From Bifidobacterium sp. (GTDB lineage: Bacteria > Actinomycetota > Actinomycetes > Actinomycetales > Bifidobacteriaceae): 64,000 nt of DNA. Within the stretch, counting starts at the first letter, position 1, and each line of letters begins with the position of its first letter. The translations under genes and the position numbers were made by a program. The stretch lies in the NCBI GenBank assembly GCA_024104275.1, contig JAGGHK010000002.1:171069-235068 (forward strand), written 5' to 3'. Under the pieces are notes generated by a model that had not been told where the DNA came from, made no database searches, and was given only the letters and a program-made list of their open reading frames with translations. Shown here piece by piece: positions 43,461-54,389 of this stretch.

Positions 43461-44378
43461 ATGTATCAGCTTCACGCCATTTCGCCGCCTGAACCTACAA
43501 ATACCGCTGACTGGGTATACTTAGCCGTTGTGAAACAGTTATGGCAGAAACTCGCGCAGCGTTACCGGTATTCATGGATCCTGCTCAAGGAACTGGTGAA
43601 GACCGACTTCAAGCTACGCTACGAAGGCTCCTGGCTCGGCATCGCATGGTCAGTACTGAAGCCGTTGATGCTGTTCGTCGTCATGTACATGGTCTTTGTC
43701 CGCTTCCTACGCGTCAGCGACGGCACACCGACTTGGCCCATCGTGCTGCTCTGCGGCATCAGCCTTTGGAACTTCTTCAGCGAAGCCACCACCATGGGCA
43801 TGACGGCCATCGTCTCCCGCGGCGACCTGCTGCGCAAAATCAATTTCCCGAAATACATCACCGTAGTTGCAGCAACGGTCGGCTCTCTGATCAGTCTTGC
43901 CATCAACATGTGCGTCGTCATCATCTTTGGTTTCTTCAGCTACGCGCATTACACATGGCGAATCATCTTGCTACCGCTTAATTTCGCAGAACTTTATATT
44001 CTGGCCCTCGGAGTCGCGCTGATTCTTTCGACGCTTTTCGTATGGTTCCGCGACATGCAGCACCTTTGGGAAGTCATCATGCAAGCCGCTTTTTACGCAA
44101 CTCCTATTATCTACCCGCTCGTCATGGTTCAGGGCATGGATAAAAGCCATCCCGGCGTCGGCACCACCATCTCAAAGATTATGCTGCTTAGCCCACCCGC
44201 TCAGGCAATCATGGACATCCGCCACAACCTGCTCTCGCCCGAGAATGTGCCCACAGTCTGGAACACCATCCATACTTGGTACATCCAAATCATTCCAGTC
44301 GCGCTGACTATTATTATCTTTGTATTCGGCGTCTATATCTTCCAGCGCAACAGCAAGAAGTTTGCGGAGGTGCTCTAA
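43461..44378 (+). CDS. ABC transporter permease for polysaccharide export (Wzm/TagG-like)
   Basis: 305 residues from ATG 43461; the frame is open to 43350, inside the divergent unknown gene, so the start is uncertain and 43461 has no clear ribosome-binding site. Six helices with the ABC-2 export motif YRYSWILLKELVKTDFKLRYEGSWLGIAWSVLKPL at the N terminus and FPKYITVVAATVGSLISL typical of the Wzm/TagG/RfbD group. It exports lipid-linked polysaccharide across the cytoplasmic membrane together with the ATPase next door: its TAA overlaps the ATPase ATG (TAATG). Confidence 0.92.
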   Translation: MYQLHAISPPEPTNTADWVYLAVVKQLWQKLAQRYRYSWILLKELVKTDFKLRYEGSWLGIAWSVLKPLMLFVVMYMVFVRFLRVSDGTPTWPIVLLCGISLWNFFSEATTMGMTAIVSRGDLLRKINFPKYITVVAATVGSLISLAINMCVVIIFGFFSYAHYTWRIILLPLNFAELYILALGVALILSTLFVWFRDMQHLWEVIMQAAFYATPIIYPLVMVQGMDKSHPGVGTTISKIMLLSPPAQAIMDIRHNLLSPENVPTVWNTIHTWYIQIIPVALTIIIFVFGVYIFQRNSKKFAEVL

Positions 44379-45694
44379 TGACAGCTCAGACTACGATAAG
44401 AAAACCCAACGAAAAGCCTGCAAAAAATCCTGAGGGCAAGAACCAAGCAACCGGTTCCAAAGACATCGTGCTCTCCGTCAAAAACGTCAGTAAATCCTTC
44501 CGTCTGCCCACCGAGCAGGCCACCGGCTTGAAGCAATTACTCATCAATTGGACCCGCGGTATCAAAGGCTATCGCGAGCAAAGCGTTCTTAAAAACATCA
44601 GTTTTGATGTGGAACGTGGCGATTTCCTTGGCATCGTCGGCAGGAATGGCAGCGGAAAATCGACCTTGCTCAAGCTTATTTCGGGTATTTATACGCCCGA
44701 TACCGGTTCGATTTCATATAAAGGCAAACTGGTTCCGTTCATTGAGCTTGGCGTTGGTTTCAATCCGGAACTGACCGGACGTGAAAACGTGTTTCTTAAC
44801 GGCGCAATGCTCGGGTTCTCGCACAACGAAATTGAAGATATGTATGACGATATTGTCGCCTTCGCTGAGCTTGAGGACTTCATGGATCAGAAGCTCAAGA
44901 ACTATTCCAGCGGCATGCAGGTCCGCCTGGCTTTTTCCTTGGCTATCAAGGCGCAAGGCGACATCCTCGTACTTGACGAAGTGCTCGCGGTCGGAGACGA
45001 AGCATTCCAGACCAAGTGCAATAATTTCTTCTCCGAAATCAAGAAAGATCCGTCCAAGACGGTCATTCTGGTGACTCATTCCATGGATTCGGTCAAGAAA
45101 TACTGCAACAAGGCCATTCTCATCCGAGACGGCAAAATTGTCGTCAACGGTGACAAAAACGATGCGGCTAATATCTACACGGAAGACAATCTGCGTAGCC
45201 TGCAAAAAGACGCCAAGGACTCCAGTAAAAACAAATATCCTACTGGGCTGAACGAAAAAGTGCCTTATATGAAGTGTGTACCGACTTCAAAAATGGTGCT
45301 CAATAGTACCGATTCCTTCGAATTTGACATCGAATATGAATATAAGCCCAGCAATCCCGTGTATATTGCTTTCTCCATGTTGGATACACGCCGCGGCGGT
45401 ATTCCCTACGATTCAGGATCTATTTTACTTGGAAATAACGGCAAAGAACGTCAAAAAGTACATTTTTCCTTGCCTCTGACTCTTTTCAACAACGGCTCCT
45501 ATCAAATTGTGGCATCTTTGAGAAAAGCCGACCCGGACAATCCCGTGGAAACATTGCGCGAAGGCTTTACCAGTGATGAGAATTCCTGCACTTTTTCCAT
45601 TAGTGAAGAGGCCAACGGAACGGATTATGCACTGCTCAAATATGCGGCACTAGATATGCATAAAAACGGAACGACGGATATCAAGAGATACTAG
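44378..45694 (+). CDS. ABC transporter ATP-binding protein for polysaccharide export (Wzt/TagH-like)
   Basis: 438 residues. Walker A GRNGSGKST (88-96), Q-loop region FIELGVGFNPELTGREN, ABC signature YSSGMQ (176-181), Walker B ILVLDE (196-201), switch His in VTHSM. A C-terminal beta-rich domain of about 180 residues (from about 255) is like the Wzt carbohydrate-binding domain that recognises the capped chain end. GGAGG eight bases before the ATG and a one-base overlap with the permease stop indicate translational coupling. With the permease it forms the exporter for the glycan made by this locus. A 30-residue Lys/Asn-rich N-terminal lead is unusual. Confidence 0.93.
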   Translation: MTAQTTIRKPNEKPAKNPEGKNQATGSKDIVLSVKNVSKSFRLPTEQATGLKQLLINWTRGIKGYREQSVLKNISFDVERGDFLGIVGRNGSGKSTLLKLISGIYTPDTGSISYKGKLVPFIELGVGFNPELTGRENVFLNGAMLGFSHNEIEDMYDDIVAFAELEDFMDQKLKNYSSGMQVRLAFSLAIKAQGDILVLDEVLAVGDEAFQTKCNNFFSEIKKDPSKTVILVTHSMDSVKKYCNKAILIRDGKIVVNGDKNDAANIYTEDNLRSLQKDAKDSSKNKYPTGLNEKVPYMKCVPTSKMVLNSTDSFEFDIEYEYKPSNPVYIAFSMLDTRRGGIPYDSGSILLGNNGKERQKVHFSLPLTLFNNGSYQIVASLRKADPDNPVETLREGFTSDENSCTFSISEEANGTDYALLKYAALDMHKNGTTDIKRY

Positions 45695-45844
45695 AACAAT
45701 TTCCAGCCCTGCCAAGACAGGCAATGAATTATCAACTCTTGTCGGCATTAAAGATGGCAATGTGGAATTCGTTGTTTGTATCCTTCCGAGTATCCTACAA
45801 TTCGGGAATCAAGATGACACCACAAACCCAACCGCTTTGAACCG

Positions 45845-48800
45845 TCAGATCCGCCTTGGCAACTTGCCGACAAGATGCCAACCTGTGTTATAGAATTTGT
45901 CCTTGCTCTTCTGACTCATATGGGCAGTCACAACATGCGCTATAGACGAAAGAGCCTTGCGGATACCATGACGGACCCTCATTCCCACCATCTTCGTTTT
46001 GCTCAATGATGCTGTGAGACTACGGCTATTGGCCTGTAACGTTTCACCCTTACGGAATGGACCCATCGCGCTCAACAATAAGTCAGTCGAATAGAGTAAC
46101 GAATCAACTTCAATCCGTGCGTAACGATCGCTCATAATCCACGCCGGGTAATAGCCGGCGCCTTGAGCCACATATCCATTGGCACGCTCGATGGCATGGG
46201 AAATCGTGCCATCGACACCCATTTGTCCTTCGGGTAGGAAGTCCTCATACTGCCAATTGGCCTCGAACAGCTTCTTCAACGCATCGACACGGAACCAGTA
46301 GCAGGACCCCATGGCAGACATCGTGGGCTTGGCCGGATCCAGAGGAACATGGATATCAAGCCTGTCTTCAAGCAGATTCTTGGTAATTTCGAAATTCGGA
46401 CCCCAATCGACAGGAAGCGTATGAGCGAAATACAGAGCATGATACGGCGGCATCGGCGAAGCAATACCGAGGCGGGGGTTGTCTGCAAACAGTGTCAACA
46501 CGTTCTCGACATACTGGAGACTTCCCAGAGTATTTTCCATCAATTTGTAGGTGAAGCCCTGAGTTTCCGTGCCGTGATGCCCGGTTTCCTGATTCTGGCT
46601 TGACTTCTTGTCATGAGCGAAACCAACAACCTCATATTTCCCGCCGAGAACTACGTCTTTGGCTGCCACGAGCAAGGCCGAGACATCACGTCCGCGATTC
46701 TGCACAGGGATGAAGGTCACATCACGGCGAATGCCATTGTCAAGTAGCCCCTGCTTAATCTGGTCGATCTTGTCTTTCGTCGTAGTGATATAAAGATCGG
46801 TATCCACGGGAATATTGGCAAGGTAATGACACGTATCATCCAGCAAATCCATAAAGAACACATGAAAAATGAACGCTGACTTTGGTTTGGTGTTCTCGCG
46901 TGGATTTTCGGTCTGACTCGGCAAGACATAATCCAAATGCATCGCTTTGCGAATATCGGCCACATTGTATGTTTGCAGTAAGGCATCCCAGACCAAATTC
47001 ACATCATAAACAGTATTGTCACGCAGATAATCGTAAAGATCCATCGCGGGCTGGCCGGCTGTCTGGTCGAAATATGTGCCGTAGTCGACGAAGAACGAGC
47101 GACGCTTGAACACCGGACAGTAGTCGTCACGAATCAATTGCATCGGCATATACAGCAACGGGTAGGACGATATTCCCTGGTATTTGCGCCAGTCGACATA
47201 GGAGTCCCACTTGAAGCCAAGATCTGCGAAATGCTTGGTAAACGTCATTTCGTGTTTACGCGTTACTTGAGCATAATCTTTCCAAATCGGCATATTATCC
47301 CAATAGTCATGAAATGCCTGCGAGGAAACCAAAGACCTGCGATAGACGTGCCAGTAGGCCTGCAAATGCGTAGGAATATCCTCATCGTTAATGGTTTCGC
47401 CTGCATAAGCTGTGATGCCCCAGAAATCGACCGGACGCCTATCCATCTCTGCGAACATCTCGGAAAAAGGATACACAGGTCCCATAATCGTATCGTTCAG
47501 ACATATGACCTCATCGTACGATTCGAGTTTCTTCCAGCCCAACGTTTGTATCGCCTGACGATAGGCCGCTACATCAAGTCCTTCATTTTCTCGTTCGATG
47601 ACATCATCTGTATAGCCTGCAAAAAAACGCTTTGTGGGCTCGTCAAGATTCCCATTGGAGACGATAACGAAATCAGTAACATTTTTCTGCAAATCATCAA
47701 GGAACGGTTTGATGTAAGTTGCAGCATGCCCCTGCGGGTCGTAGAAGCAGAAAATGGCCAAACGACGTTTGTTATCTATCGTATCTATATTTTCCCCGTC
47801 CATCGTCAACGTTTGTGCCGTATCCTTATCTGCCTTTAAATCAATGCTCATTTTCCCCCGCAAATTATCAATATCAGTTTCGGCGATCTTCTTCTGTCGC
47901 AAAAGATACTCCGACTCGTTTGAGAATCCTTCCGAATAGGTTTTGAAAAGATCCAGCAAACGAATCATACGAAGGCTACGATACAACTCATCTGTGGCAT
48001 CTGGCGTCACACCAGCTTTCAGCAATACTTCAGCCCTGTCGCCTGTTAAGCGATAAGCTTCCGACTGGGCCACATCATATCCCCAAATTCGAGAGAAACA
48101 GACAATTGCAATATGAAGCTTATTAGAAGCGACACGCAGCACCATCTCAGTAGACACGTGCTTAGGCACCTCATGACTCAGCCAAATCAAGGCCTTTTGC
48201 GCATCTATATTCGAAAATTGTCTAACATAATCGCCTGTAACATCAACCACTCGCTTCATTTCGATAACTTCATGGGCAAAAGTCGACATTGAGATGCGCT
48301 GGGAGCCGGTGATTCCGCGACCCCAATGATATTGCAATATGTGTTCATCGGTACAAAAACGAATTTTTTGTGCGCAATCAGCCAGAACAAAATACTCGTA
48401 TGCATCTTCCAAACGATCCAATCGCGTATCCGCCATACGAGAGAACGCGAGATCGCATAGTTCATAACCAACGACGAGTGCAATTGAAGTCCAGCCGACA
48501 TGCCGTGGTCCATCATCGGATGGATCAGAGAATGTACTAGCCAGTTTTTCTGAGCCTTCCAAAACGTCAGCGGCCCTATTGTATTCCGCCTCAAGTCGTT
48601 CTGCCTCGATCTCATTCGCATTTTCTTCAGCAATGACTGTTCTGCCGTACCTGAGCAAATCGAAACCGTCGGAAGCATCACAATAAGGGACAAGACGGGA
48701 CAGACCATCAAAGTTTAAATCATCGTCACCATCTAAAAACATCACCCAAGAACCATCGACAGCCAAGGCTCCGGTCTTTCGGGCAAGATGCCGTCCTTCA

Positions 48801-49018
48801 TTTTGCGTTTTATGAATAACGCGTATTCTGTCGTCTTTACGAGCATATTCGTCAACCAAACCAGGCGTATCATCCGTGCTGCAATCGTCTACGACTACCG
48901 CTTGCCAATTCTGAAATGTTTGTTGAATCAGACTATCAAGACATCGTCCAATAAACTTGCCAACATTATAAGCAGGTATCACAATTGAGAACTTTGATCG
49001 ATGTCGGGTTTCATCCAT
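45845..49018 (-). CDS. GT2 glycosyltransferase fused to rhamnan synthesis RgpF-like domain
   Basis: 1057 residues. Residues about 9-240 are a GT2 domain (FSIVIPAYNVGKFIGRCLDSLIQQTF, VVDDCSTDDT, MFLDGDDDLN). From about residue 425 (RRLAIFCFYDPQGHAATYIKPFLDDL) to about 1000 it matches RgpF rhamnan-synthesis proteins, including YDEVICLNDTIMGP and a second sugar-transfer-like part with FIPVQNRGRDVSALLVAAKDV. RgpF homologues polymerise the rhamnose backbone of streptococcal cell-wall polysaccharide. Cytoplasmic or peripheral. It starts 14 bases after rmlA ends, without a clear ribosome-binding site, so translation is probably coupled. Converges with the ABC transporter operon. Confidence 0.92.
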   Translation of the reverse strand: MDETRHRSKFSIVIPAYNVGKFIGRCLDSLIQQTFQNWQAVVVDDCSTDDTPGLVDEYARKDDRIRVIHKTQNEGRHLARKTGALAVDGSWVMFLDGDDDLNFDGLSRLVPYCDASDGFDLLRYGRTVIAEENANEIEAERLEAEYNRAADVLEGSEKLASTFSDPSDDGPRHVGWTSIALVVGYELCDLAFSRMADTRLDRLEDAYEYFVLADCAQKIRFCTDEHILQYHWGRGITGSQRISMSTFAHEVIEMKRVVDVTGDYVRQFSNIDAQKALIWLSHEVPKHVSTEMVLRVASNKLHIAIVCFSRIWGYDVAQSEAYRLTGDRAEVLLKAGVTPDATDELYRSLRMIRLLDLFKTYSEGFSNESEYLLRQKKIAETDIDNLRGKMSIDLKADKDTAQTLTMDGENIDTIDNKRRLAIFCFYDPQGHAATYIKPFLDDLQKNVTDFVIVSNGNLDEPTKRFFAGYTDDVIERENEGLDVAAYRQAIQTLGWKKLESYDEVICLNDTIMGPVYPFSEMFAEMDRRPVDFWGITAYAGETINDEDIPTHLQAYWHVYRRSLVSSQAFHDYWDNMPIWKDYAQVTRKHEMTFTKHFADLGFKWDSYVDWRKYQGISSYPLLYMPMQLIRDDYCPVFKRRSFFVDYGTYFDQTAGQPAMDLYDYLRDNTVYDVNLVWDALLQTYNVADIRKAMHLDYVLPSQTENPRENTKPKSAFIFHVFFMDLLDDTCHYLANIPVDTDLYITTTKDKIDQIKQGLLDNGIRRDVTFIPVQNRGRDVSALLVAAKDVVLGGKYEVVGFAHDKKSSQNQETGHHGTETQGFTYKLMENTLGSLQYVENVLTLFADNPRLGIASPMPPYHALYFAHTLPVDWGPNFEITKNLLEDRLDIHVPLDPAKPTMSAMGSCYWFRVDALKKLFEANWQYEDFLPEGQMGVDGTISHAIERANGYVAQGAGYYPAWIMSDRYARIEVDSLLYSTDLLLSAMGPFRKGETLQANSRSLTASLSKTKMVGMRVRHGIRKALSSIAHVVTAHMSQKSKDKFYNTGWHLVGKLPRRI

Positions 49019-49032
49019 GATTGCTCATAAGC

Positions 49033-49923
49033 TCATTTCTTCATGATAATCTTGTCGTTTGCAACGTCTTTCAGGTGCTGTCCATATGGTGACTTGCCAT
49101 ACTTATTAGCCGCTTCCAGCAGCTGACCACGCGTAATCCACCCGTTCTCATATGCCGCTTCTTCGACAGCAGCAATTGGTAGACCCTGGGCGCGCTCCAC
49201 CGTACGTACGAACTCACCTGCCTCATAAAGTGAATCCATAGTCCCCGTATCAAGCCATGCATAACCCCGTCCAAGCGTTCTGACGTTGAGCGTGCCATCT
49301 TCAAGATACATACGGTTCAGGTCGGTGATCTCCAGTTCCCCACGAGGACTGGGCTTGACTTTCTTAGCAAAATCAACCACACGCTCATCGTAGAAATAGA
49401 GGCCAGTCACCGCATAGTTGCTGGCCGGATGTTTCGGCTTCTCCTCGATGCTGACAGCCTTCTTGTTTTCGTCAAATTCAACAACGCCATAACGTTCGGG
49501 ATCATCCACGTAATAGCCAAAAACAGTCGATTCACGATGCTGTGCCAAATCGACGGCCTCTTTAAGAACGCGACGAAGCCCATTGCCATAAAAGATGTTG
49601 TCACCGAGCACCAGAGCACAGGGCTCACCGGCGATGAACTCCTCACCCAGCGTGAAGGCCTGCGCCAGACCTTCAGGCTTCGGCTGCACCTTGTATGATA
49701 ATTTGATGCCGTAATTGGAGCCGTCGCCCAGAAGACGCTGAAAATTGGGCAAATCCTTGGGCGTCGAGATGATCAGAATGTCACGGATACCTGCCATCAT
49801 CAGCACGCTCAGCGGGTAGTAGATCATCGGCTTGTCATAAACAGGAAGCAGCTGCTTCGAAGTGACCGTAGTCAAGGGATATAAGCGCGTACCGGACCCG
49901 CCCGCAAGAATAATGCCCTTCAT
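49033..49923 (-). CDS. rmlA: Glucose-1-phosphate thymidylyltransferase
   Basis: 296 residues, normal length. The N terminus [18 protein letters not shown] contains the nucleotidyl-transfer signature, followed by [26 protein letters not shown] (metal Asp) and [20 protein letters not shown]. It makes dTDP-glucose from glucose-1-phosphate and dTTP, the first step of dTDP-L-rhamnose synthesis. It is preceded on its strand by rmlB and rmlCD, with a terminator between rmlCD and rmlA, so rmlA and the RgpF-like gene may have their own promoter. Cytoplasmic. Confidence 0.97.
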   Translation of the reverse strand: MKGIILAGGSGTRLYPLTTVTSKQLLPVYDKPMIYYPLSVLMMAGIRDILIISTPKDLPNFQRLLGDGSNYGIKLSYKVQPKPEGLAQAFTLGEEFIAGEPCALVLGDNIFYGNGLRRVLKEAVDLAQHRESTVFGYYVDDPERYGVVEFDENKKAVSIEEKPKHPASNYAVTGLYFYDERVVDFAKKVKPSPRGELEITDLNRMYLEDGTLNVRTLGRGYAWLDTGTMDSLYEAGEFVRTVERAQGLPIAAVEEAAYENGWITRGQLLEAANKYGKSPYGQHLKDVANDKIIMKK

Positions 49924-49995
49924 ATCAAAAACCCACTTTCCATCAATAACTATATGCGAGAATGTTCATTAAGCATAGTCTCGATGATTTTGAAA

Positions 49996-50027
49996 GGGAA
50001 CTGTACAGATGTATCTGTGCGGTTCCC
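49996..50027 (-). terminator. Terminator between rmlCD and rmlA
   Basis: On the minus strand GGGAACCGCACAGAT pairs with ATCTGTACAGTTCCC with two internal mismatches, followed by TTTCA. It starts about 22 bases after the rmlCD stop, and would cut the rml set into two transcripts or attenuate read-through. Confidence 0.6.
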
Positions 50028-50049
50028 CCTCAATTAATTGAGAATGTAT

Positions 50050-51510
50050 CTAGTTCTGCGAACGCTTTTGATCTGCGACATAGTCCTTGAGTATCTGCTC
50101 CCAGTCCGCAGGTCGGTAACCTGCTGCCTCGATCTTGGTCAGATCCAATGCACTGTTGGTGGGACGAGGTGATATCGGGCCGGCCGCATGGGCATAGTAT
50201 TCCTCGGTGGTCACGGGCACAACCTTGTCGCCGTTGCCGTTGGTCTCCTCAAAAACCTCTTTGGCGATGTCCGCCCAGCTTTTTACCGCTCCCGTTCCGG
50301 TCATGTTATAGGTGCCATAGGGAGCATCGGCATCGAGCAGATGGAAGATCGCCTGTGCCATGTCATCGGTGAAGGTCAGACGACCGAACTGGTCGTCGAC
50401 CACGGTGACCTGGTTCAGCTTGTCCTGCGGGTCGGCGACACGATTGGAAAGCCCCATCATCGTCTTGACAAAATTGTGGCCCTTGCCGATCACCCAGCTG
50501 GAACGAAGGATATAGTGGCGAGGCGCATTGGCCACGGCGATATCACCAGCGGCCTTGCTCTGTCCGTACACGCCGAGCGGCGAGAACGCTTCGGTTTCCG
50601 CATGTTCCTTTTGGGTGCCGTCGAAAACATAATCGCTCGAGATATGCACCAGCGTCAGGTTATGCTCACGAGCGGCCCTGGCGAGCAGTGCCGGTCCCTG
50701 CGCGTTGGCCATCCACGCATCACGGCGGCCTTCAGCAGTCTCTGCCTTGTCGACGGCAGTATAGGCTCCTGCGTTGATGATGGCGCCGTACAGGCTCCAG
50801 TCGTAGCTTTCGTAGGCCTTCGGATCGGAGAAATCAAACTCGTCACGGTCGGTGAATTCAAAACCCTGCAGATCATGTTCTCTGACATACGCCTGAATCG
50901 ACTGGCCAAGCTGACCGTTCGCCCCGGTGACAAGAGTACGGCGAGGTGCCATCGGTTTGGCATCCTTGAGCATCGGATGGTGCAGGTCGGCCTCGCTACG
51001 TTCGCTCTCCTCCAGCGGAATCGGCCAGTCGATATGCAGGTCCGGGTCGGCGAGGTTGACGAACGTGTAGGTCTTCTTCTGCTCCAGCGACCAGTGCGCG
51101 TTGACAAGGTAGGTATAGACCGTGCCATCCTCAAGCGCCTGGAAGCTGTTGCCCACGCCGCGAGGCACGTAGATCGCCCGAGACGGGTCGAGCCGGGTGG
51201 TGTAGACCTGACCGAAGCTCTCGCCGGGGCGAAGGTCCACCCAGGCGCCGAAGATCTCCCCGGCGGCGATGGAGATGTATTTGTCCCAAGGCTCGGCGTG
51301 GATGCCGCGCGTCACGCCCTTCTTGTCGTTGTAGCTGATGTTGTTCTGTACGGGCCCGAAGTCCGGCAGGCCCAGCGCGGTCATCTTGGCGCGCTGCCAG
51401 TTCTCCTTGAACCAGCCGCGGTTGTCGCCGTGCACCGGCAGATCGAACACCAGGAGCCCCGGAATGTTCGTCTTGGTGACCTTCAGATCCTTCTCAAATT
51501 CAAATGCCAT
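50050..51510 (-). CDS. rmlCD: Bifunctional dTDP-4-dehydrorhamnose 3,5-epimerase / dTDP-4-dehydrorhamnose reductase
   Basis: 486 residues made of two enzymes. Residues 1-185 are an RmlC-like cupin with RGIHAEPWDKYISIAAGEIFGAWVDLRPG and RAIYVPRGVGNSFQALEDG; the usual GLHYQ is GIHAEPW here. Residues 190-486 are RmlD: VTGANGQLG (194-202), INAGAYTAVDKAE, SSDYVFDGT and YGQSK catalytic Tyr-Lys. Together they convert dTDP-4-keto-6-deoxyglucose to dTDP-L-rhamnose. Such RmlCD fusions are known in bifidobacteria and some other bacteria. ATG 51510 follows GAGG. It is 82 bases after rmlB. Confidence 0.95.
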   Translation of the reverse strand: MAFEFEKDLKVTKTNIPGLLVFDLPVHGDNRGWFKENWQRAKMTALGLPDFGPVQNNISYNDKKGVTRGIHAEPWDKYISIAAGEIFGAWVDLRPGESFGQVYTTRLDPSRAIYVPRGVGNSFQALEDGTVYTYLVNAHWSLEQKKTYTFVNLADPDLHIDWPIPLEESERSEADLHHPMLKDAKPMAPRRTLVTGANGQLGQSIQAYVREHDLQGFEFTDRDEFDFSDPKAYESYDWSLYGAIINAGAYTAVDKAETAEGRRDAWMANAQGPALLARAAREHNLTLVHISSDYVFDGTQKEHAETEAFSPLGVYGQSKAAGDIAVANAPRHYILRSSWVIGKGHNFVKTMMGLSNRVADPQDKLNQVTVVDDQFGRLTFTDDMAQAIFHLLDADAPYGTYNMTGTGAVKSWADIAKEVFEETNGNGDKVVPVTTEEYYAHAAGPISPRPTNSALDLTKIEAAGYRPADWEQILKDYVADQKRSQN

Positions 51511-51592
51511 ATCTAGCCTCGTTTGTGTTTTCGTGATTGCCGAACTATTTCAAGACAAAGCGCGCCACACCTTGCGGGCGGCGCGCAGCGAA

Positions 51593-52642
<1,050 letters not shown>

Positions 52643-52723
52643 CTAACACTTCCAACAACTTCCAAGTTGCCTAAAAAACAAAACCGTCAGATACCGCGCG
52701 ACAAACCGGCGATTGTCTGTCTT

Positions 52724-54301
52724 CTAGTATGCGAACAACACCTTGAACAAGGCTAATAACGCAAATACAGCAGAAAGAACCTGACAAAGGACCATAATCA
52801 TAGTGACCCGATAAAGACGATGATCTTCTATTAATGAAATCTCATTCGTTTCTGTATTTAAATCGCCGCAAACCTTATTAACCGGATATTTCAAACACCC
52901 ATCGGCAATGATTATTGGTAAAAGCAGTAAAAGGGTTATCGGCAGATAATAACGGCTTTGTACTCCTTCAATAAAAGTGCTACCAACAGGGCAGAACTGC
53001 AAATACAAAGCTGTGCCAATAAGCAAAAAAGTACAAAGAAATGCGGCTAGCGAAACGAGGCTGAAGTAAATGCCATGATGAATGAACTTCAAATGACCAC
53101 TCTCTCTGGAATCACGGAGGAATATGGCTAGGCACAACACTATGACAGTCGCGGAGCCGGAAACCCCAGTGGGACCAAAAGCTTCTATCATGCCATATTC
53201 ACCAACACCAAAGAAGTTGCCTTCAAAGAATAATTTCACCAAAGCGAAAAGGTACGTAAGCGGATGAGCAAACATGAATTTCTTCTGGAACGTGGGGGAA
53301 ATTCCTCTATCATACAGAGCTCCGGTGTTAATCTCTGATATTTGGACATACCATAATAAAAATACGATGCATGCCGCCACCAAGCACCCGGATAGCAGCA
53401 AAATGGATCTGCGCGAGCGCATAGATCTATTGAATATCGGTATCCAAAGCAGTAACAACAGCAAGGGAAGATACGAAAGCTTAATAACCCCCATGCTTAT
53501 CGAACAGATATAGAGCATAACCCAATTTTTCTTACCGAGCTGCCCCTCTTTTGAGGAACAAATAAGCACTTCTGTGATCAAAGCAATACACATGGCAAAG
53601 GTAAGCACATCAGCACTAATCGAAGCGTCGTTGGCAATCGCAAGCGGAAGCAACCCAACCGAAGCCAGTACCCACTTTCCGATAGGTATTACCTTGATAC
53701 AGAAAAATACGATAAGCGATACGGTCAGCAACCCAAAAAGTCGCATCATGATAATGATGGCATAAGCATTGGAAGTGAAAATCTGGGACACCCAGTAGGC
53801 CAATATGTATGGCAAATAAACGAAAGGCGAATTGACAGCCGTTCCAGAAAATGCTTCAAGACGCCAATTATGATTGATCTGCGCATCACTCTGGGTCTGT
53901 TTGCTTTTCCATGTCGGGAAAGAATAAGGACCATAGGAATTTCTCTCTTTACCCTTTTGCAAAACTATAAGATTGTGCTGTGCCACATCGTATAGTGAGT
54001 CAACCATGCCCCCATACAGTGTCGCGTCTTTCCCCCGTTTATCGAGAGGAGAGGTATATCCCTTGACCTTGGTAATTTTTGGAGCATTGAATTCCCCATG
54101 GGCAATCGTCTCGACACGAGCCACATGACTCGACTCATCAGCGTTGCTGCCAGCAGGGACAAAAAGAGCAAAACAACTGCCGACGACCAATGAAATAATG
54201 AGGAAAACAAACTCGGGACGACATAATCGGCCTAGGAACGACAGAATCGTTGAACCTCGATTTTGGAAGCTTTCCTTTTGACTTGTTGAGGGGGCATTCA
54301 T
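52724..54301 (-). CDS. DUF2142 family membrane protein
   Basis: 525 residues, about eleven membrane segments. The first extracellular loop reads FVPAGSNADESSHVARVETIAHGEF, the DUF2142 hallmark with an Asp-Glu-x-x-His cluster as in GT-C type transferases. Family members are common in surface polysaccharide loci and are thought, without proof, to act on lipid-linked sugars outside the membrane. Composition is somewhat more AT-rich than the rml genes. It is upstream of rmlB and downstream of an acyltransferase on the same strand with short gaps, so a long operon is plausible. Confidence 0.88.
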   Translation of the reverse strand: MNAPSTSQKESFQNRGSTILSFLGRLCRPEFVFLIISLVVGSCFALFVPAGSNADESSHVARVETIAHGEFNAPKITKVKGYTSPLDKRGKDATLYGGMVDSLYDVAQHNLIVLQKGKERNSYGPYSFPTWKSKQTQSDAQINHNWRLEAFSGTAVNSPFVYLPYILAYWVSQIFTSNAYAIIIMMRLFGLLTVSLIVFFCIKVIPIGKWVLASVGLLPLAIANDASISADVLTFAMCIALITEVLICSSKEGQLGKKNWVMLYICSISMGVIKLSYLPLLLLLLWIPIFNRSMRSRRSILLLSGCLVAACIVFLLWYVQISEINTGALYDRGISPTFQKKFMFAHPLTYLFALVKLFFEGNFFGVGEYGMIEAFGPTGVSGSATVIVLCLAIFLRDSRESGHLKFIHHGIYFSLVSLAAFLCTFLLIGTALYLQFCPVGSTFIEGVQSRYYLPITLLLLLPIIIADGCLKYPVNKVCGDLNTETNEISLIEDHRLYRVTMIMVLCQVLSAVFALLALFKVLFAY

Positions 54302-54389
54302 TACATTCTGCGCTTTCTTGAATATCCATTACGGTCAAACAACCGTTGAATGTGTCTTCCCAAAGGCTTCTATGAAACCAGAAATAAAA

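Noticed and set aside
50188-51516. 442-codon plus-strand frame opposite rmlCD
   Set aside because: Shadow frame; rmlCD is diagnostic on the minus strand.
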